Shown: positions 1-13,227 of the stretch, piece by piece
Position numbering within the stretch: the first letter of the stretch is position 1
Layout: each line of letters begins with the position of its first letter
Assembly (NCBI RefSeq): GCF_051622035.1
Contig: NC_135362.1
Span: 15,847,501 to 15,911,500, forward strand
Direction of reading: 5' to 3'
Source of the DNA: Arctopsyche grandis
Taxonomy: Eukaryota > Arthropoda > Insecta > Trichoptera > Hydropsychidae
DNA length: 64,000 bases
The notes under the pieces: model-generated
The model's input: only the letters and a program-made list of their open reading frames with translations
What the model was told of the DNA's origin: nothing
The model's database searches: none
Translations under genes and position numbers: made by a program

Positions 1-898
1 CAATCTAGCCGGTTATCGTCCATTAAACGATCGATAACAATTTGTCGATTACCTTGGGAAATAAGCGCACATTGCAATTTGAAATTTTGGACACTTGATG
101 AACAAACTTCGATATATGAAACTTAATCTGTAGCGGCGATAAGATCAGAAACAATCACGATATCGATCGTCTACTGTTCTTGACAAGGCAAGATTGATGG
201 TAATGCGTGCGAGTAATCGAAAGACTCGGACAGTTTATTTAGCTATAATGGATGATCTATTTATACGTATACCCCCAATTGAAGTAAATTAGAAAAAAAG
301 AAACGGTATAAGCAACAACGATCCGCTATAAATAAAATATCAAGCGAGAGCTTTCTGTAGAATCGTGTTGGAAGAAGTGCGAAAATAAAATAATAAAATA
401 ACACAAGGGTCGTGTAGTATTTTAGAAACGTGCCAACCCTATACGTGCGGGACTCGAAAATGTACAGAAATAAGATTAAAAAAAAAAGAAGAGCGCAACG
501 CAAGGCGTTCGAAAGCTATTTTAATAGTAAAACATGCGAGCTTTTAGCATTCGTCTTATAAATGTACAATATAAAACAATATAATAAATCATACCCCAGA
601 CACGCTTCCGAGATAGTTAGTTACTCTCAGACTTGAATCACTTCGGATAAGTTACGTCTCATTTTCTCAATTAGCTCAGACGAACAGTGAAAGTTATAAC
701 GTTAATACAATACGAACTGCCTTTGTGCTGAAAGCCACAGACAGACGTAAATGGAAATTTGATATATTTCGAAAATGTACTACCATAATCCTCCACCGAA
801 CACAAAGATAAAAATATTAAGATATATGTAAGTAAAAATGCTTCATTTTTTTTTGTTTTGACATTGACGTTCATATTCATGTACATATGTTATATGTT
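1..898. other. No gene seen
   Basis: AT-rich; only short chance frames on the - strand (261-503, 671-886). No repeat recognised. Confidence 0.6.
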
Positions 899-1470
899 AC
901 AGTCGAAGTGCATTTTCAGCTGTAATATATTCCAACTAGAGTTTTAGGTCATTTATATTCGAATAAAATTAAACTAGTAAATAATATATCTACAAGCCCT
1001 AATAAACTTTCAACAATGTGTGCCAGTTGTGTCGACTTTTGCAAGCAGCCGAGTTTTGACAGCTTTGATGTTTTTGCTTTAAAATTTAATAGTTCGTTAA
1101 TATTTGCTAGGTATTACGAATAAATGTAATGAGTATCGTATTACGATAACTCTAAGAATGTGTTCAAAACAAAACAAAAATGTGACTTTCCAACTCAGTT
1201 TACTAGTCGAGTCGCGAAAACCTAACCTCTCCACCTAACCTGGTACTAACTTATAGTTGAACTGTATTTTCAGTTGTAATATATTTTGACCAGTTGGAAT
1301 GTAATTCACCATATGAATCAACTTACCCGGATTATACGCAACTAGTCAAAATATATTACAACTGAAAATATACTTCAACTATAACGGTAGCTGCTACCAG
1401 GTTAAATGGAATACATTCCAAATAAACAAAATATATTACAACCGGAAGATACACTTCAACTGTAACATAT
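899..1470. repeat. Four ~40-bp copies of an AGTTGAAGTGTATTTTCAG repeat, partly inverted
   Basis: Copies at about 902-944 and 1254-1298 run forward (TTTTCAG(C/T)TGTAATATATT) and copies at about 1340-1384 and 1426-1468 run reverse (AATATATTACAACTGAAAA). The inner pair forms a ~130-bp imperfect hairpin around 1310. Probably MITE ends; no target duplication identified. Confidence 0.6.
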
Positions 1471-2850
1471 ACATCAATACATCACACGGAGGGTATCATT
1501 TAAAAAAATCAATTGCAGCGATTTTTAAACCATCGACGTGTATATGTATGTACATATGTACAATAAATTCAGTATGTAATTTAAAATAATCAAAATACAT
1601 GGTAAACCAAAACATTTAAATTAAATGAATTATTTTTATTATTTTGTGCAAGTAGCGGAATATAAAATATATTTAACATATACAAATTAAAACAATTATA
1701 ATCACAAAAATATAGTAATAATTAGTGCATATAACATATGTATGTATATAATCGATTGAATCAATATTTTCCACGACAACAATGAACACACTAATTAGGT
1801 TAATGAACACACTAATTGATCCAATACCAACCAGAATCTCATTTCTAATTTTCTAAAATCCTATAGACCTCCAATCAAGAACCATTACGTTTACGGAACA
1901 CGACAATTTAACTTATCTTATTTACATACATAATGGCGTTGGAAAAATACCACAAAATCAAATCAATTTAGAATTAAAAAAATATTTTAATATTCTAATA
2001 AAATAAAAATTTGACTTAAAAACTTTTAACGAATAAAAAACTTTTTTTGATAAAAATATGATGCACAGCCCTGGCTGTCGCGTGAAGCGCGCCACGCAGT
2101 CTGGCATCACACTAAAAAAAGCATGACGTCACGCATAAAGCGTCGTTTAGACGTGCTGGAAAAAACCACTAGCTAATTACACATGACAATTTATTCTAAT
2201 CTATTCGCTTCAAGCTCGATCGAACGAACCGTGTCACAGAATCTACGAGAGAAAAAACGCGTTCAATTGGACCAGAACGTCGGCAATAATTTAAATTTGC
2301 AAAACACGCCTACGTACAAAATCAAACCTCAGCAATACAAACATACATGCAATAGTCCAATTAAAACATAGCTAAAGATTCGTCGACCCGAAAATAAAAG
2401 ATCATAACGATCGCAATATCCATATACATACATACATACATATGTATACATATATATATATATATACATATATAGTTCAACGGCCCTAGTAACCTCCGAA
2501 AGACGCGTAGGTCAAAAGCTGCCCTCTGAAGGTTATGATGCAGCGCATAGAATTCGTGAAGAGCACATGCATGATCGTCATCGTGAAACGAGCGCATCTG
2601 TCACCTCGGATGCAACGACGCACGGTGGAAAAAGCCAACGGTGGCAATAATTAGCGAATTTCACAACGACTCATAAAATATGATCATTGTGCACTTGGCA
2701 CATCATCAAATCGACTATCAATTACGTTGAATATTAAATCATTGTATATAGAGTGGGAGCGATAATCTAATTAGAGCTCAATTGGCTTGAATGAGTTTCA
2801 ATTTTATAATATTTGTATTTTTATGTACATATGTATGTATAACACACGTT
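1471..2850. other. No gene seen
   Basis: AT-rich with a doubled AATGAACACACTAATT (1782-1818), TACA/TATG microsatellite at 2421-2472, and GC-richer stretches at 2065-2160 and 2475-2640 without a coding signal. Confidence 0.6.
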
Positions 2851-2985
2851 TTTACTTTATCTATGTATGTAGTAACAATAGATGAACTTTTGTGATCATG
2901 CGAAAATTCGAACTGGAAATTTTGACTGGTTCGATCTCAGCATCGATCACTGATCACTTTTTCATGATCTAATTTGATCAGCCTT
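2851..2985 (+). repeat. GTAACAATAGATGAA repeat, copy 1
   Basis: TTTATCTATGTATGTAGTAA then CAATAGATGAACTTTTGTG and ATGCGAAAATTCGAACTGG, ending ATCGATCACTGATCAC. The first part is repeated at 62735-62800, inverted at 17222-17310 and 25225-25290; the last part is repeated at 56525-56605. Confidence 0.6.
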
Positions 2986-4974
2986 CGTAATATTTTAATA
3001 AATTATTAGACAGTTATATTTCAATTTATGCTTCATTGTTCCTCAAATTTACTTTTTTTTGGTTTAAGCAGTCTGGACAATATCAGCTCAGATAAAATGA
3101 ATTAATTGCAACTTAAATTAGGTTCAAAACTATGTCATATGAAGTATGTATAGTAACTAAAGCTATAATGACAAGTAGCATTATTTGATAAATAAAATAA
3201 AGTTATAACATATATTCATGCTTAAAAGAACTGAAATCAAGTGTACAGTATTTTCATCTGATGGTGTCGTATTTTATCTTATGAATCTTATTAGTAGAGG
3301 GCTTATTTTTTTTCATAGATAAAAGTATCCATCATGTACCCATAAATATATTTATTAATAAGATTGTTTTACAATTATTGGGCACTAATAGTTTCAATTT
3401 AATATTTTATACATTTGAAACCTACCAAAGAGAGAGTTTAGACAAAAACATTAAACTACATATTTTCAATTTTTATTAAACTTAATCTTAGATATTTTAG
3501 TTATCGAAACAAAACTAGGAAAAATTGTCGACGGCCTACAGCCCTGATCTGAAAAGATAACTGGTAAAAAGAACTTTCTTTCCCTTTTATTTCGAATTTC
3601 TTTTCTCTTTTAAAATTATTGTATTTAATAGAAGATTCTAGAAAAGTTATATCTCTAATAGAAACTGTTGCCTTTTGAAAGAGATAGAAACGAATCAAAG
3701 AAAGGGAGAACTTTTAAAAAGCATCTCGACACTAGCAGTCAAATTAAAATCCAAATATATGTAGCAATCATTTATAGAATCCATGAAGATAAACGAATAA
3801 GATTTCGGCCAGGATTTAAGCCCCGGACGTATTAATCAATATTCTAACACGGCTACATACATATGTATATGTAAGTTACGCTCTCAATATAATTTCGTCT
3901 TATTTAACAAACCTAAAATATAATATTACAGGAAACAAGCCTATCAAGTACAAACATACAGCTAAAATATGACAACATCGATCTACGCCGACTTGCAAAT
4001 GATACAATTGACTTTCATCCGTAATCACAACAAACCGCAATTAGAACACTACCCATAACGATAAATTGCTTTATTGTATTACATGAACATCGCACATTTA
4101 ATAAACAAACGTAATACTTAACATAACCGCATAAAAACGTAAACGCTAAATCACGTATTTATGAATATGAAAATTAAAAAATCAAAACGTCATTTCATTT
4201 TGCAAAAAATTAACAAAAACGCGTAATGGCGAACGAGTATATCGGTCACGGACATCCACCTTTGATTTATTAGCAAATTGATGTGTTCAAAAACTAAGTG
4301 TTGGAAAAAAATACGCGAGTCCAAACACAAAGCAATGTCACACACGACAATAAATATTAAAAGTGTCGATAATTTATAAGTTAAACATTTGAATATGGTG
4401 TTTATTATTATTGATACAAAAATCTCCCATCAGTTTATACACAATGTAAAAATTTATGTACAAAACATATTTCCTATGAGTGCAATAATCATTATTCGAC
4501 ATTCATGGATGCAAATTTTAATGTTTAATTGCTTGATTTATTGATCGAGCACGTCTGCGAGAGCCGACCTCGATTGCACAACGAGCGTGCAATAAAAATT
4601 TATAAATAAAAACAAAATAAATATGTATGTTCAATAAACTTAAAACGTGTGAGAAATTCTTCCCGTGGATTATCGATAGTACAAAGTATTGTACTCGAAT
4701 AAAAATGCTCAAATAAAGATGTGTAACAACTAGGGTTGTGCAGTTGGAGTCGTCAAAAATCGTGTGACTTCGACTTTAATTTTGAATTTAAATCGCATTA
4801 ATTTTTTACTTAATGATATTGAATTAATAACTAGAAGTGACTCGTCAATTAATAATGTATGAAGATCTGGGACGCAGTGTTTCTATATTTGTCTTTTTAC
4901 TAACCTCTTCTTACTTTCACTTATTATCACGTTTAGGTCATATTGAGGAGAAGCCTAATATTTGACGAATCCGT
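2986..4974. other. No gene seen
   Basis: AT-rich non-coding sequence. The short frames (for example 3501-3698, 4518-4712) are of chance length and composition. Confidence 0.55.
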
Positions 4975-5260
4975 TATGCAAAAAGGTTAGTTTATATCAG
5001 TACATCTTAAGCCAGCAACTGCACGTAAATAGAAGTATAAAAAATATTCTTTAGTACAATCTATGTATATGGACACATTCATCTGTTCCGTAATTTGTTG
5101 GTAACGTATCTTAAACAGCAGTAACCGACACGATATGTTCATATTATAAAGCATTACATGTCACCGAATCGTATCAAGCAGAAGAGGGTTTCTTTGGCTA
5201 CTGTGGATATATGTATTCAAGCATGGCGTGACGTCATAGTGGCGAGTGTACTAGTACTAA
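4975..5260. repeat. Interspersed repeat related to the hairpin at 26.9 kb, copy 1
   Basis: Shares with 11411-11660: ATTCTTTAGTAC, TCTATGTATATGGACACATT, TACATGTCACCG and GTGACGTCATAGTGGCGAGTG-type text (5228-5248). The first half matches the arm of 26932-27152. Ends not resolved. Confidence 0.55.
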
Positions 5261-6586
5261 CGAAAGTGCTGAATAATATAAACGGACCTAAATGCGTACT
5301 TTTTATTAGTTATTCATAAATCAAAAATACAAAATATTAAGTGGAAAAAAAACTTATTTGAAAGTTAATGATTTACATCAGCTCACATATGTATGTGCCA
5401 TTCAGTATTAGTACTCCATGGATCAGTATTAGTAATTCTACCAGACGGAACCAACCCACATGAGAAGGTATGATTTTGCAATCGTGAATATTTTTTGTAA
5501 TACTACTATGCACATGTGTCGATATAATCAACATCATGACAGTCAATCAAAGTCAAGTATGTATGTACTACTAAAAACGATAGTGGGTTTCCTATCACAT
5601 CTGCCTAACATTAATGGCAATAATTTAAGTAAAATATTCATAGTCGTACATATTTGCGCTTTCCCATCAATGCTAATTTCATTAGTACGCAAACTAGATT
5701 TACCAAAACCTCTTCTTATTCTAACTTCACCAGTTATATAACAGGCATGTTTACAATTACAATCAAAAGCCATTAGCGAAAATCTGCACGTTGAATATTG
5801 GAAAGTTTAGGTGGGTGAATGAACCAAAGAATATATCCACATATTTCGCAATATGTCAAAACGTACGGCGAGCACATTGCCATGATGAAACTCGAAATCA
5901 TTAGTATAATAAATAGTAAAAAAAATCAGCGTGACCAGCCACATGTTAAATTTGCCATGTACATACATAACTACTGTACAGAAGATTGTTTTCAGGAGTT
6001 CGATACCAATCGTAAAATTAATACAGTACTTATACGCAATATATTACATGTAAAGGTCGAATTCGTAATAATCAGAAGTCAACCATATCTACGATAATTC
6101 CTGCCAATCACGATAATGAGCACACTTATAAAACAAAACAACTACCTATCTGAAAATAGCAACGAATTAACCTTATGTAATGACACCCGCTTGATTTTGA
6201 ATTTGAAATTTGTTACATTTACTAAGAAATTCTAATAATACAAAGATTAGTGTTATTACAACACTTTTGGGATGTACATACATACAAAGATATTAGATTG
6301 ATGCATTGATAAGATCAATCAACACATATTGATAATATGTATATACTAATAATGAAATAAAATTAACAAAATCCAGATTTGACAAACACTTTCAAAATTA
6401 ATGTAAAACACCTTTTTATTAAACAAGTACTATTATGATAACCTAATAATTGATCAACGTCTGTTCACAAAGTTGTTTTGTAAAAAAATTTTATGACAAA
6501 AACTTTCATTGCCTTTTTGATATTGACCTTTACTTTTTGATATTGACTTTTTGATATTGGCAATAGAGTACTGCTTTTATAGGATA
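5261..6586. other. No gene seen
   Basis: Two overlapping frames near 5460-5773 and one at 5819-6097 lack domains and have AT-driven composition. TTTTTGATATTGAC is repeated three times at 6511-6559. Confidence 0.55.
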
Positions 6587-6700
6587 CTAGTGGTTTTACC
6601 CGGCTTCGCTCGGTATTTATAATATAAACCGCTTAAACATGACTAATCTAATAGTAAACATTTGATTAAATTTTTTTGAATAGTTTTATTTTATTTAAAT
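6587..6700 (-). mobile_element. Helitron-like 3' terminus
   Basis: On the - strand: ACCGAGCGAAGCCGGGT hairpin, AAAACCA spacer, CTAG at 6590-6587, then T, fitting Helitron insertion between A and T. The adjoining AATATAAACCGCTT is shared with the copy at 36.7 kb. The 5' terminus was not identified. Confidence 0.5.
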
Positions 6701-6837
6701 TTATTTGAATATTCATGTGTTTTTTTAATTAAATTGAACGTCGCGGATTCTACGAACTAAACCAACATACATACAAAGTATCTTTCTAAATTAAATATTA
6801 GATTATGATTTTTTTTTACATTATATATTTTAGGGAA

Positions 6838-7190
6838 CAAATTGAATGGCCAGTATTTTATACAATTTTGGTCAGTATTATATTTTTAAATATCAATATA
6901 AATAACAAATGGATATTATAAAAATCTGACATACATATGTACATTCGCCAGAAAAAATAGCAATGCCTGTTGGATGGAATTGTCCATCATCAGGCATCGC
7001 TATCAACTTTGTGGTGATACCAACCAAAAAGTAATACTGGCCGTTCGTCAAAATAAAACTTACCATTTAACATTAATACTGACCACTTGTATACTGAACG
7101 ATTGATACTGGTCGTTTAATTGAAATACTGGCCATTTGATATAAATACTGACCTTTCATATTTAAATACTGACAAAAATAGACTAAAATT
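6838..7190. repeat. Phrase-repeat element with TACTGGCC/TACTGACC words and a central hairpin
   Basis: On the left the words run one way (GGCCAGTATT, GGTCAGTATT at 6849-6881); on the right they are inverted and spaced about 25 bp apart (AATACTGGCC, AATACTGACC, GATACTGGTC, AATACTGGCC, AATACTGACC at 7033-7172). Between them sits a hairpin at 6958-7003 (AGCAATGCCTGTTGGATGGA against its complement). This is the layout of a MITE with subterminal repeats, but exact ends and a target duplication could not be fixed. Confidence 0.5.
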
Positions 7191-7337
7191 CATACCAGTA
7201 AAATACAAGCTTATGTAAATAATACATACATTTATGACATATTACCTAAGTAGAAAAAATCAACCTATATTTATTGTTTTCCTTTAATAAAAAAAAAACT
7301 ATAACTAGTATAACATATATATAAAATATAGAAAGGA

Positions 7338-7440
7338 TGTATGTATGTGTCAGTAGTGTGCCGTGAAAATCTGCCTGCTTTTGTCACACACCCTTACTTA
7401 CGTGTGCGCGAGCAAGATACAAGGGAACTCGGTATTTTTA
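7338..7440 (+). repeat. GCGCGAGCA(A/G)GATACAAGG repeat, copy 1
   Basis: GTGCCGTGAAAATCTGCCTG, CTTACTTACGTGTGCGCGAG and CAAGATACAAGGGAACT; the counterpart is at 46603-46700. Confidence 0.6.
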
Positions 7441-7490
7441 CTTTATCTATCTATGTTTTTGAATGAAGAAATGTGGAGATTTCATAAAAT

Positions 7491-8060
7491 AAATATGACA
7501 ATAATCAGAAGCTCATAAGAATGCAAGTGCACATCGCGCTGTGAGCAGTGACAAAGAACACATACATACATACATATGCTCATTCGTACGTGGACGGCCC
7601 GGCGAGTTACGGCAATACATAAGAATGTAGGAGATTGCGCCGTGGCCATTGTATGCCGACGGCCGGGTGAGCGTGCGGGGATGGAATGCGGGGGAAGCGC
7701 AGGAGGTGTAGTAAGGGGGCGATGCGCGAGAGCAGCAATAGATAACACATACAATAATGAAGACATGAATACTATATAGTGTAGATACATATGTATATTG
7801 TATATGCGAATTTATAGCAAGGGCTGTACCTGCTGAAACTGTTAGCGACAATAGCCTCGGATGTGGCTCATGTATCAATTTCATTGCAAAAATACCACAA
7901 CACAACACTAGTTTTTTAACGTTTGGGTTTGTATGCTTATAATAAATGAAAAAACATAACAATTATCAGACTCGTTGATTTAAAATTATATACAATTACA
8001 GGTAAGTGTAAAGTAGAAGGTGTAAAATGAATAGGTGTAGTTTTTCTTAAATAATTATAA
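7491..8060 (+). repeat. ~570-bp interspersed repeat, copy 1 (contains a Helitron-like CTAG end at 7908-7911)
   Basis: Aligns by eye with 23392-23900 in the same orientation: shared words include TCAGAAG(C/T)TCATA, GCGCCGTG, GGACGGCC, GCAAGGGCTGT, AGCCTCGG(A/G)TGTGG, ACAACACTAGTT and TTGTTGATTTA. The copies differ by many substitutions and small indels. Positions 7600-7735 are GC-rich (about 65%) against an AT-rich background. The short frames on both strands inside it are not conserved between copies, so it is not a gene. Confidence 0.7.
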
Positions 8061-9473
8061 CATTTGTTGCGACTCTAAGTAACAATGTATATTGTTTTAA
8101 GAATTGTTTTTTCTGTCGCACTATCTTCAATTTCCTCCGCTTGATGGAGATGAAAAAAAATCTCACTACGACAATTATAGATGGTCGACATTCATCCGGT
8201 GGTAAAGAAAATGAAAAAGAATAATAATAACCGCTCCGGAAAAACTTTTTTTCTCTAGAAAAATATTTACGGCTACTCACAATATGCAGATTTTAAAATA
8301 GAACCGGTATTTTTATATTCATTTTTTTATTATTCGAAATATTATTTATTATACCTACTGGCGAATTTTCAATTAAGCTACTGACGTACAAAATCAACCT
8401 CGATCGTTTATCATTAATCCGTTTGCCCAATTTTTCACCGCAAATTTCGACACACATTTCAAAAATAATTCATGCACAAGCGGTCTTTAAAGTGCAACAT
8501 AGATATATACATATGTATGTATATATAATTTAAATTGCAGATTTTATTACTAAATAGCATAATAAAAATAGTGACTTCTTAATGAAACCAAACCCCATGG
8601 GGTAATGTTCGAATTATTAATACGTCTAAAAAATACACATTTCACAGACGATTCCAGGTATTTTACAAGATGAATGTGATGTGAATTTCATATTTATTCG
8701 CGTTATCAAAACGCGTTTTGTTGACATTAGCAGGGTGAGTTGGCTGATAAGAAAATAGCAAGCGGCGTCTCATCGTCTATTCAAACAATCGACGCGTCTA
8801 GTAATTCGTGTTGTTTGGGTGTTCGTGATAATTGTCGTGATGAAACTTTTGTACCAATGTTGTCTACCTGCGATCAAACAACTCTGAACGAAGTTTACAG
8901 CGTCAGTACTGTAAATTAGAAGCACTAAACGAGTCGATAAATGTATGAATGACACATTAATTTGGGCAATTTGCTGCATTGTATATCTAGCCCAAATTAA
9001 TTTGGCACAACTTGCCTCTAATAGACTAATCATGAATTCAAATATATGTATGTATTCCGATACTAGACAAATTACGTATAAAATTATTATGTACGAATAG
9101 TACATACATATGTACCTACATATATACATATAATCATCGGAAGCATTAATATACTGTATATCATCAATTTCTTCAGCGCTAATCGGAGGTCGAATCTCTA
9201 TCTCTATATCTTTAAATACATATGTATAGGTATATAAAATATGTAACGTCAGCATGTATCAGATCCTCTGTATAAGCTCGAAAACAGTTTTGACAGTTAG
9301 GTGCATGAAAGGGTTTTCAACGACATACATACATTATCACGATGAAATTTTAGAATAGCTTGCAATTAATAAATACAGACAAGCATGTGTATGAATAGCG
9401 TATGTTATAATTAAATTTCATTATAATCAAAATACTACAATTTCCTGATTATTCAAGTTTAAACGTATCCCGA
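8061..9473. other. No gene seen
   Basis: The 161-codon - frame at 8770-9255 contains microsatellite-derived TATGTA and no domain. An AATTTGGGC/GCCCAAATT inverted pair lies at 8961-9000. Confidence 0.55.
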
Positions 9474-10653
9474 AAGTGGCGTGCCGTAACTTTTAAAACG
9501 GGGGACTAGATGTATTTTAATTTTTTTATATTTATAATTGTCTGACAAAGAATCCCACACGTTTAATATCATATTATCAATTTTTGGTGTCGGACTATTA
9601 TTATCTGTACTACTTTCAGAAATTTTCCCTATACTTGAAAATCAAGTTTTCAAATTTTTTTCCATACTATACTCGGCTAATTGCATTTCTAAGTCTAACT
9701 GCATTGTTTCAGATTCTGTTTTGTGTGGATATAAAATAAAATTAATTCAATTCATTGAAATGCTGAGTGATGTCACAAGAACATTAAATCATTTAATCTA
9801 TATTTGAAAATTCGTCATGACTATTGTTTTATTGTTCAAAAAGAGCTTTATTTCTTCTGATAAATTGACAAACCGATCGAGAATTTGACCGCAGCTGAGC
9901 CATCGAACATTGCTGTGACTAAATTTCTTCTAATAATTTGTGCAAATTTTCGTTTATTATGACCTTTTGCATTTATGTTTAAGTTGATGACTTTTATTAC
10001 AACTGGAATTACATTGGAAAATGTTTTTAAGCCTTGCTTCGCACATAGAACTTAGTGATGTATTATTCAATGAAATTCAATCAGAGAATGTCTAATAGTT
10101 TTCTTAAGCTTCTGAATAAAACCAATATTTTTTTCCCACCATATCGGGAGCACCGTCTGTTGTTACAGAAACAATTTTCTGTAAGTTAAATGTATTATTA
10201 AATTCTTTAAAAATGTCAAGACGGTACACTCCTCTCTCAACGTTATTAGTATTTTTTTTTATTTCAAAGCGTCAACACTTGGGTCATTAAAAAAGCATTC
10301 TTGGATCAGTGTCTGACCCACAGGTCATAGGTTCGCCATCACTGGCCTAATTGTTCGTTTTCGCGCGATCCGCCCTGATTTGTTCTGAGGGAATCGTTTT
10401 GCAAGCCGAGTCCTTGCCATATTTGTATGTACTTAAAATGTTTTGTGTAAATATGTGTTATTTTGATTTAAAAAAAAGTTTAGAATGATGTTTAATAGAC
10501 ACGAAGTTATGAATGATAGATTGATAGACACGAATCAGAATATTCAATATGGACAATAATTTGAATTTATTGTTATTGAATATTTTTTAATTTTATGTAA
10601 AATATTTTAGGGGGTTAGCCTTATCCCTCTAGTCCAATGACGGCACGCCACTG
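9474..10653 (-). mobile_element. Decayed hAT transposon(s) with transposase remnants
   Basis: The outer ends carry inverted repeats: left AAGTGGCGTGCCGT, right (reverse complement) CAGTGGCGTGCCGT, typical of hAT. No target duplication is visible (TATCCCGA against ATACATAT). On the - strand, frameshifted pieces of a ZBED/GTF2IRD2-type hAT transposase can be read: SVTTDGAPDMVGKK near 10130-10190, then FIQKLKKTIRHSLIEFH, and a stretch equivalent to WLNDLMFLCDITQHFNELN near 9760-9830. A second hAT terminus (CAGTGATGGCGAACC on the - strand, near 10346) suggests two nested hATs. Everything is interrupted by stops. Confidence 0.75.
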
Positions 10654-11224
10654 ATACATATATATGTACATATATATAATTATTATTGTGTGTATTTAGA
10701 TATTCGTGTGTAGAAATTTGAATGAAGTTTCTAGTCTACATACATAGATACGACGACATTCCAAAATAGTAAAATAGTTGTGGAACCGGTTGAAGAAAGA
10801 CTGCCAAAACGAGCATTTTTTTCTCGGATTATTTTTTTATAACGTTGTAGGAAGAACAATACAGTGGTAATGGACTGGGAACTAAATGGTGCCAAAACGT
10901 GTCTCTAAACAGCGGCGTGTTGCCAAACCAGATAATTGAGTATGAAAAATTGTATGCATATGTACATTATTGTACTGAAGGAGAAAAAAAATGTCAAAAG
11001 ATGTCGAAAATATTTATACTGATCCATAGTAGATTTAATACATTATCTGATCAAGATAACGAATGATAAGTTTGTTTTGTTTGCCAAAGTGAAAAGTGAT
11101 TAAAAACGGGACATTTTACAGAAATGCATGAAAAGTTTTCAAAAACATTGAAACTGTTGTCATTATTTAGTCGAGCAGTATAAATATACTGAATTTTAGA
11201 ATAGAGTTTAATAATGTACCTGCC
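10654..11224. other. No gene seen
   Basis: AT-rich, no repeat recognised apart from TACATA-type microsatellite words. Confidence 0.55.
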
Positions 11225-11335
11225 AAAATCATCATCATCAATACACTGCTGCTGGATGCTTCTCCAATCTCCCTCCATTCCTGCCTATTTCCACACATCT
11301 CCAATTCAATTCATCATCCACTTGGTCTTGATTAT
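11225..11335 (-). mobile_element. RTE-type LINE 3'-end remnant, other subfamily
   Basis: The - strand reads MEGDWRSIQQQCIDDDD, like the WREIGEAFIQQ...DDDD end of RTE proteins, but the nucleotides differ from the 18.8 kb copy. Confidence 0.5.
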
Positions 11336-11410
11336 TTTATTCTGTAACCTCTACTCACCATTTGAAACTACAACCATTTTTTAAATTGAAAAGACAAGTC
11401 CAACTAACCT

Positions 11411-11660
11411 CTAAAGATCAAATAAGGTATATCCATACTGGCACAGCACAGACCGGGAACAGCACGTAAACAGCAGTACGAAAAGAATTCTTTGGTATGT
11501 ACATTCTATGTATATGGACACATTCATCAGTAGTCGACAAAATCTATTCACATTATACAGCAGTACATGTCACCGTAGCGTATCCAGCAAACGCAGTATT
11601 CTTTTGCCAATGTGGAAATATTCACGTTTGACGTGACGTCATAGTAGCGAGTGCAAAGTG
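11411..11660. repeat. Interspersed repeat related to the hairpin at 26.9 kb, copy 2
   Basis: GAATTCTTTGGTATGTACAT, TCTATGTATATGGACACATT, CAGTACATGTCACCGTAGCG and GACGTGACGTCATAGTAGCG align with copy 1 in order and orientation. Confidence 0.6.
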
Positions 11661-13227
11661 CGCAGCGCAAATTAATAAATTCAGATACCTCATATTGTGA
11701 CAATATTGACTCGACGATACAACGCAAGCAATAATGCGCCATATCGTCGCACTCTGTAATATACATATGTATATGAAAGCTGATTTTGCCTTGCACTCGG
11801 CCAAAACTTATCTGAACGTGCGCTGCTGTATAGTATGCGAAAAAGTAATCTTTTCTGTGCACTGATATTACTTTGCTAGTTAGTGAATAATTGAATAGAC
11901 CTTTATATGTCAACCTAATCAATGACTATGATTATTCTAAAATTATAATAGCACTTAATATACATAGGTACAAATACCGAATTTTTCCTTATATTTTTCT
12001 ATAATACATATACGATGTATAGTCGTACATATGTATGAGGAAATGAGTTCCAAAATGTGTTTCCTGAATAAAACATCGAATACAATTTTCTCCCGGATTC
12101 GTCCTTGGGATCGACTTGTTTTTATGTTTCTTGATTCATAGCTACCTGTAAATGTTTTATAACACCCCTTTTCAAATAGCATCCTTCAATAATTTTGCTA
12201 TTGTTTTATTACTTCCTCGCCGTAAAACACAAATATAAGTATCGAAATTACAAGTGTTACAGGCGCTGAGCAGTTTCACACGGAGACGTGTTCACGCGCG
12301 GATACCGATATACATACATATGTACATATATGTACATACATAATGTAGCGATATTTTATACATAAATCACAACTTCAAAATATAGACATAATTTCAAAGA
12401 TCGAATGTCAAATGAGCATATGTTTATGATATAAGAAAGTTACCGCACAAAATCCAAAGCTAGTTTTCGAATGTCGCTATTGCAAAATTAAAAAAAATCG
12501 CGACCGGCTTACATTTGAGAACCTATTTTTTTCTTCAAGATTTGCAAATGTCATTGTATTAGAAGCGTTGATTTACGCTTTGGGCGTGCTGTATGACCTA
12601 AAAATGTCAATAGTGTACGGGGCCCGCCTACTGAGATACGCGCTATACCGAAATTCGCTCGTTGAATATTAATTAATCAATGTTACATTGTCACATTACA
12701 TTGGTTGCACTATCAATATGATAGTTACTATTCATCCACAACGATGGCTCACTGAGACTTAACATTGGATCTCTGGTTAAGTTGAATATTTTATTCGATG
12801 GCTTCGACTATCGTTGAAGATATTAACAAGATATGTAAATTCTATTCAAATACAGATCACAATTTTCATATGCTTTATGATAACTATTTGAATGAATGCA
12901 TATAAAAAATATAATATTCAGACAAAATGTTTCCCGACAAATATATGTACATATTTTCCGACTTTTCTTGCAAGTAGTTTTGCGTAGGTAGCGGTGCGAG
13001 GCGAGCGGGGTGTGCTGAACACAGACGACTTTTTATATATATTATATAAAATTATATATTAGATATTTTTAATATATGCATGCAAGTTGTACAAGTTGCA
13101 AAACACATTATACCTATGTACATCATAAGAATTTAGATTAATTAGAATTTCCCCCGGGACCGAATTTTTTCACGGCGCCTATGCTAGCAACAATCAAAAG
13201 ATCTGGAGTAGCCAAATTTGCGAAAGA
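11661..13227. other. No gene seen
   Basis: AT-rich. A short GC-rich patch at 12985-13020 and a palindromic TATATGTACATA cluster at 12310-12345 carry no coding signal. Confidence 0.55.

Noticed and set aside
7482-7962. 102- and 149-codon frames on the - strand
   Set aside because: They fall in a GC-rich patch of a repeat; the frames are not kept in the copy at 23.4 kb.
8770-9255. 161-codon - strand frame
   Set aside because: Includes TATGTA microsatellite-derived residues and no recognisable motif.
9538-9807. 89-codon + frame
   Set aside because: It is the antisense shadow of the decayed hAT transposase on the - strand.
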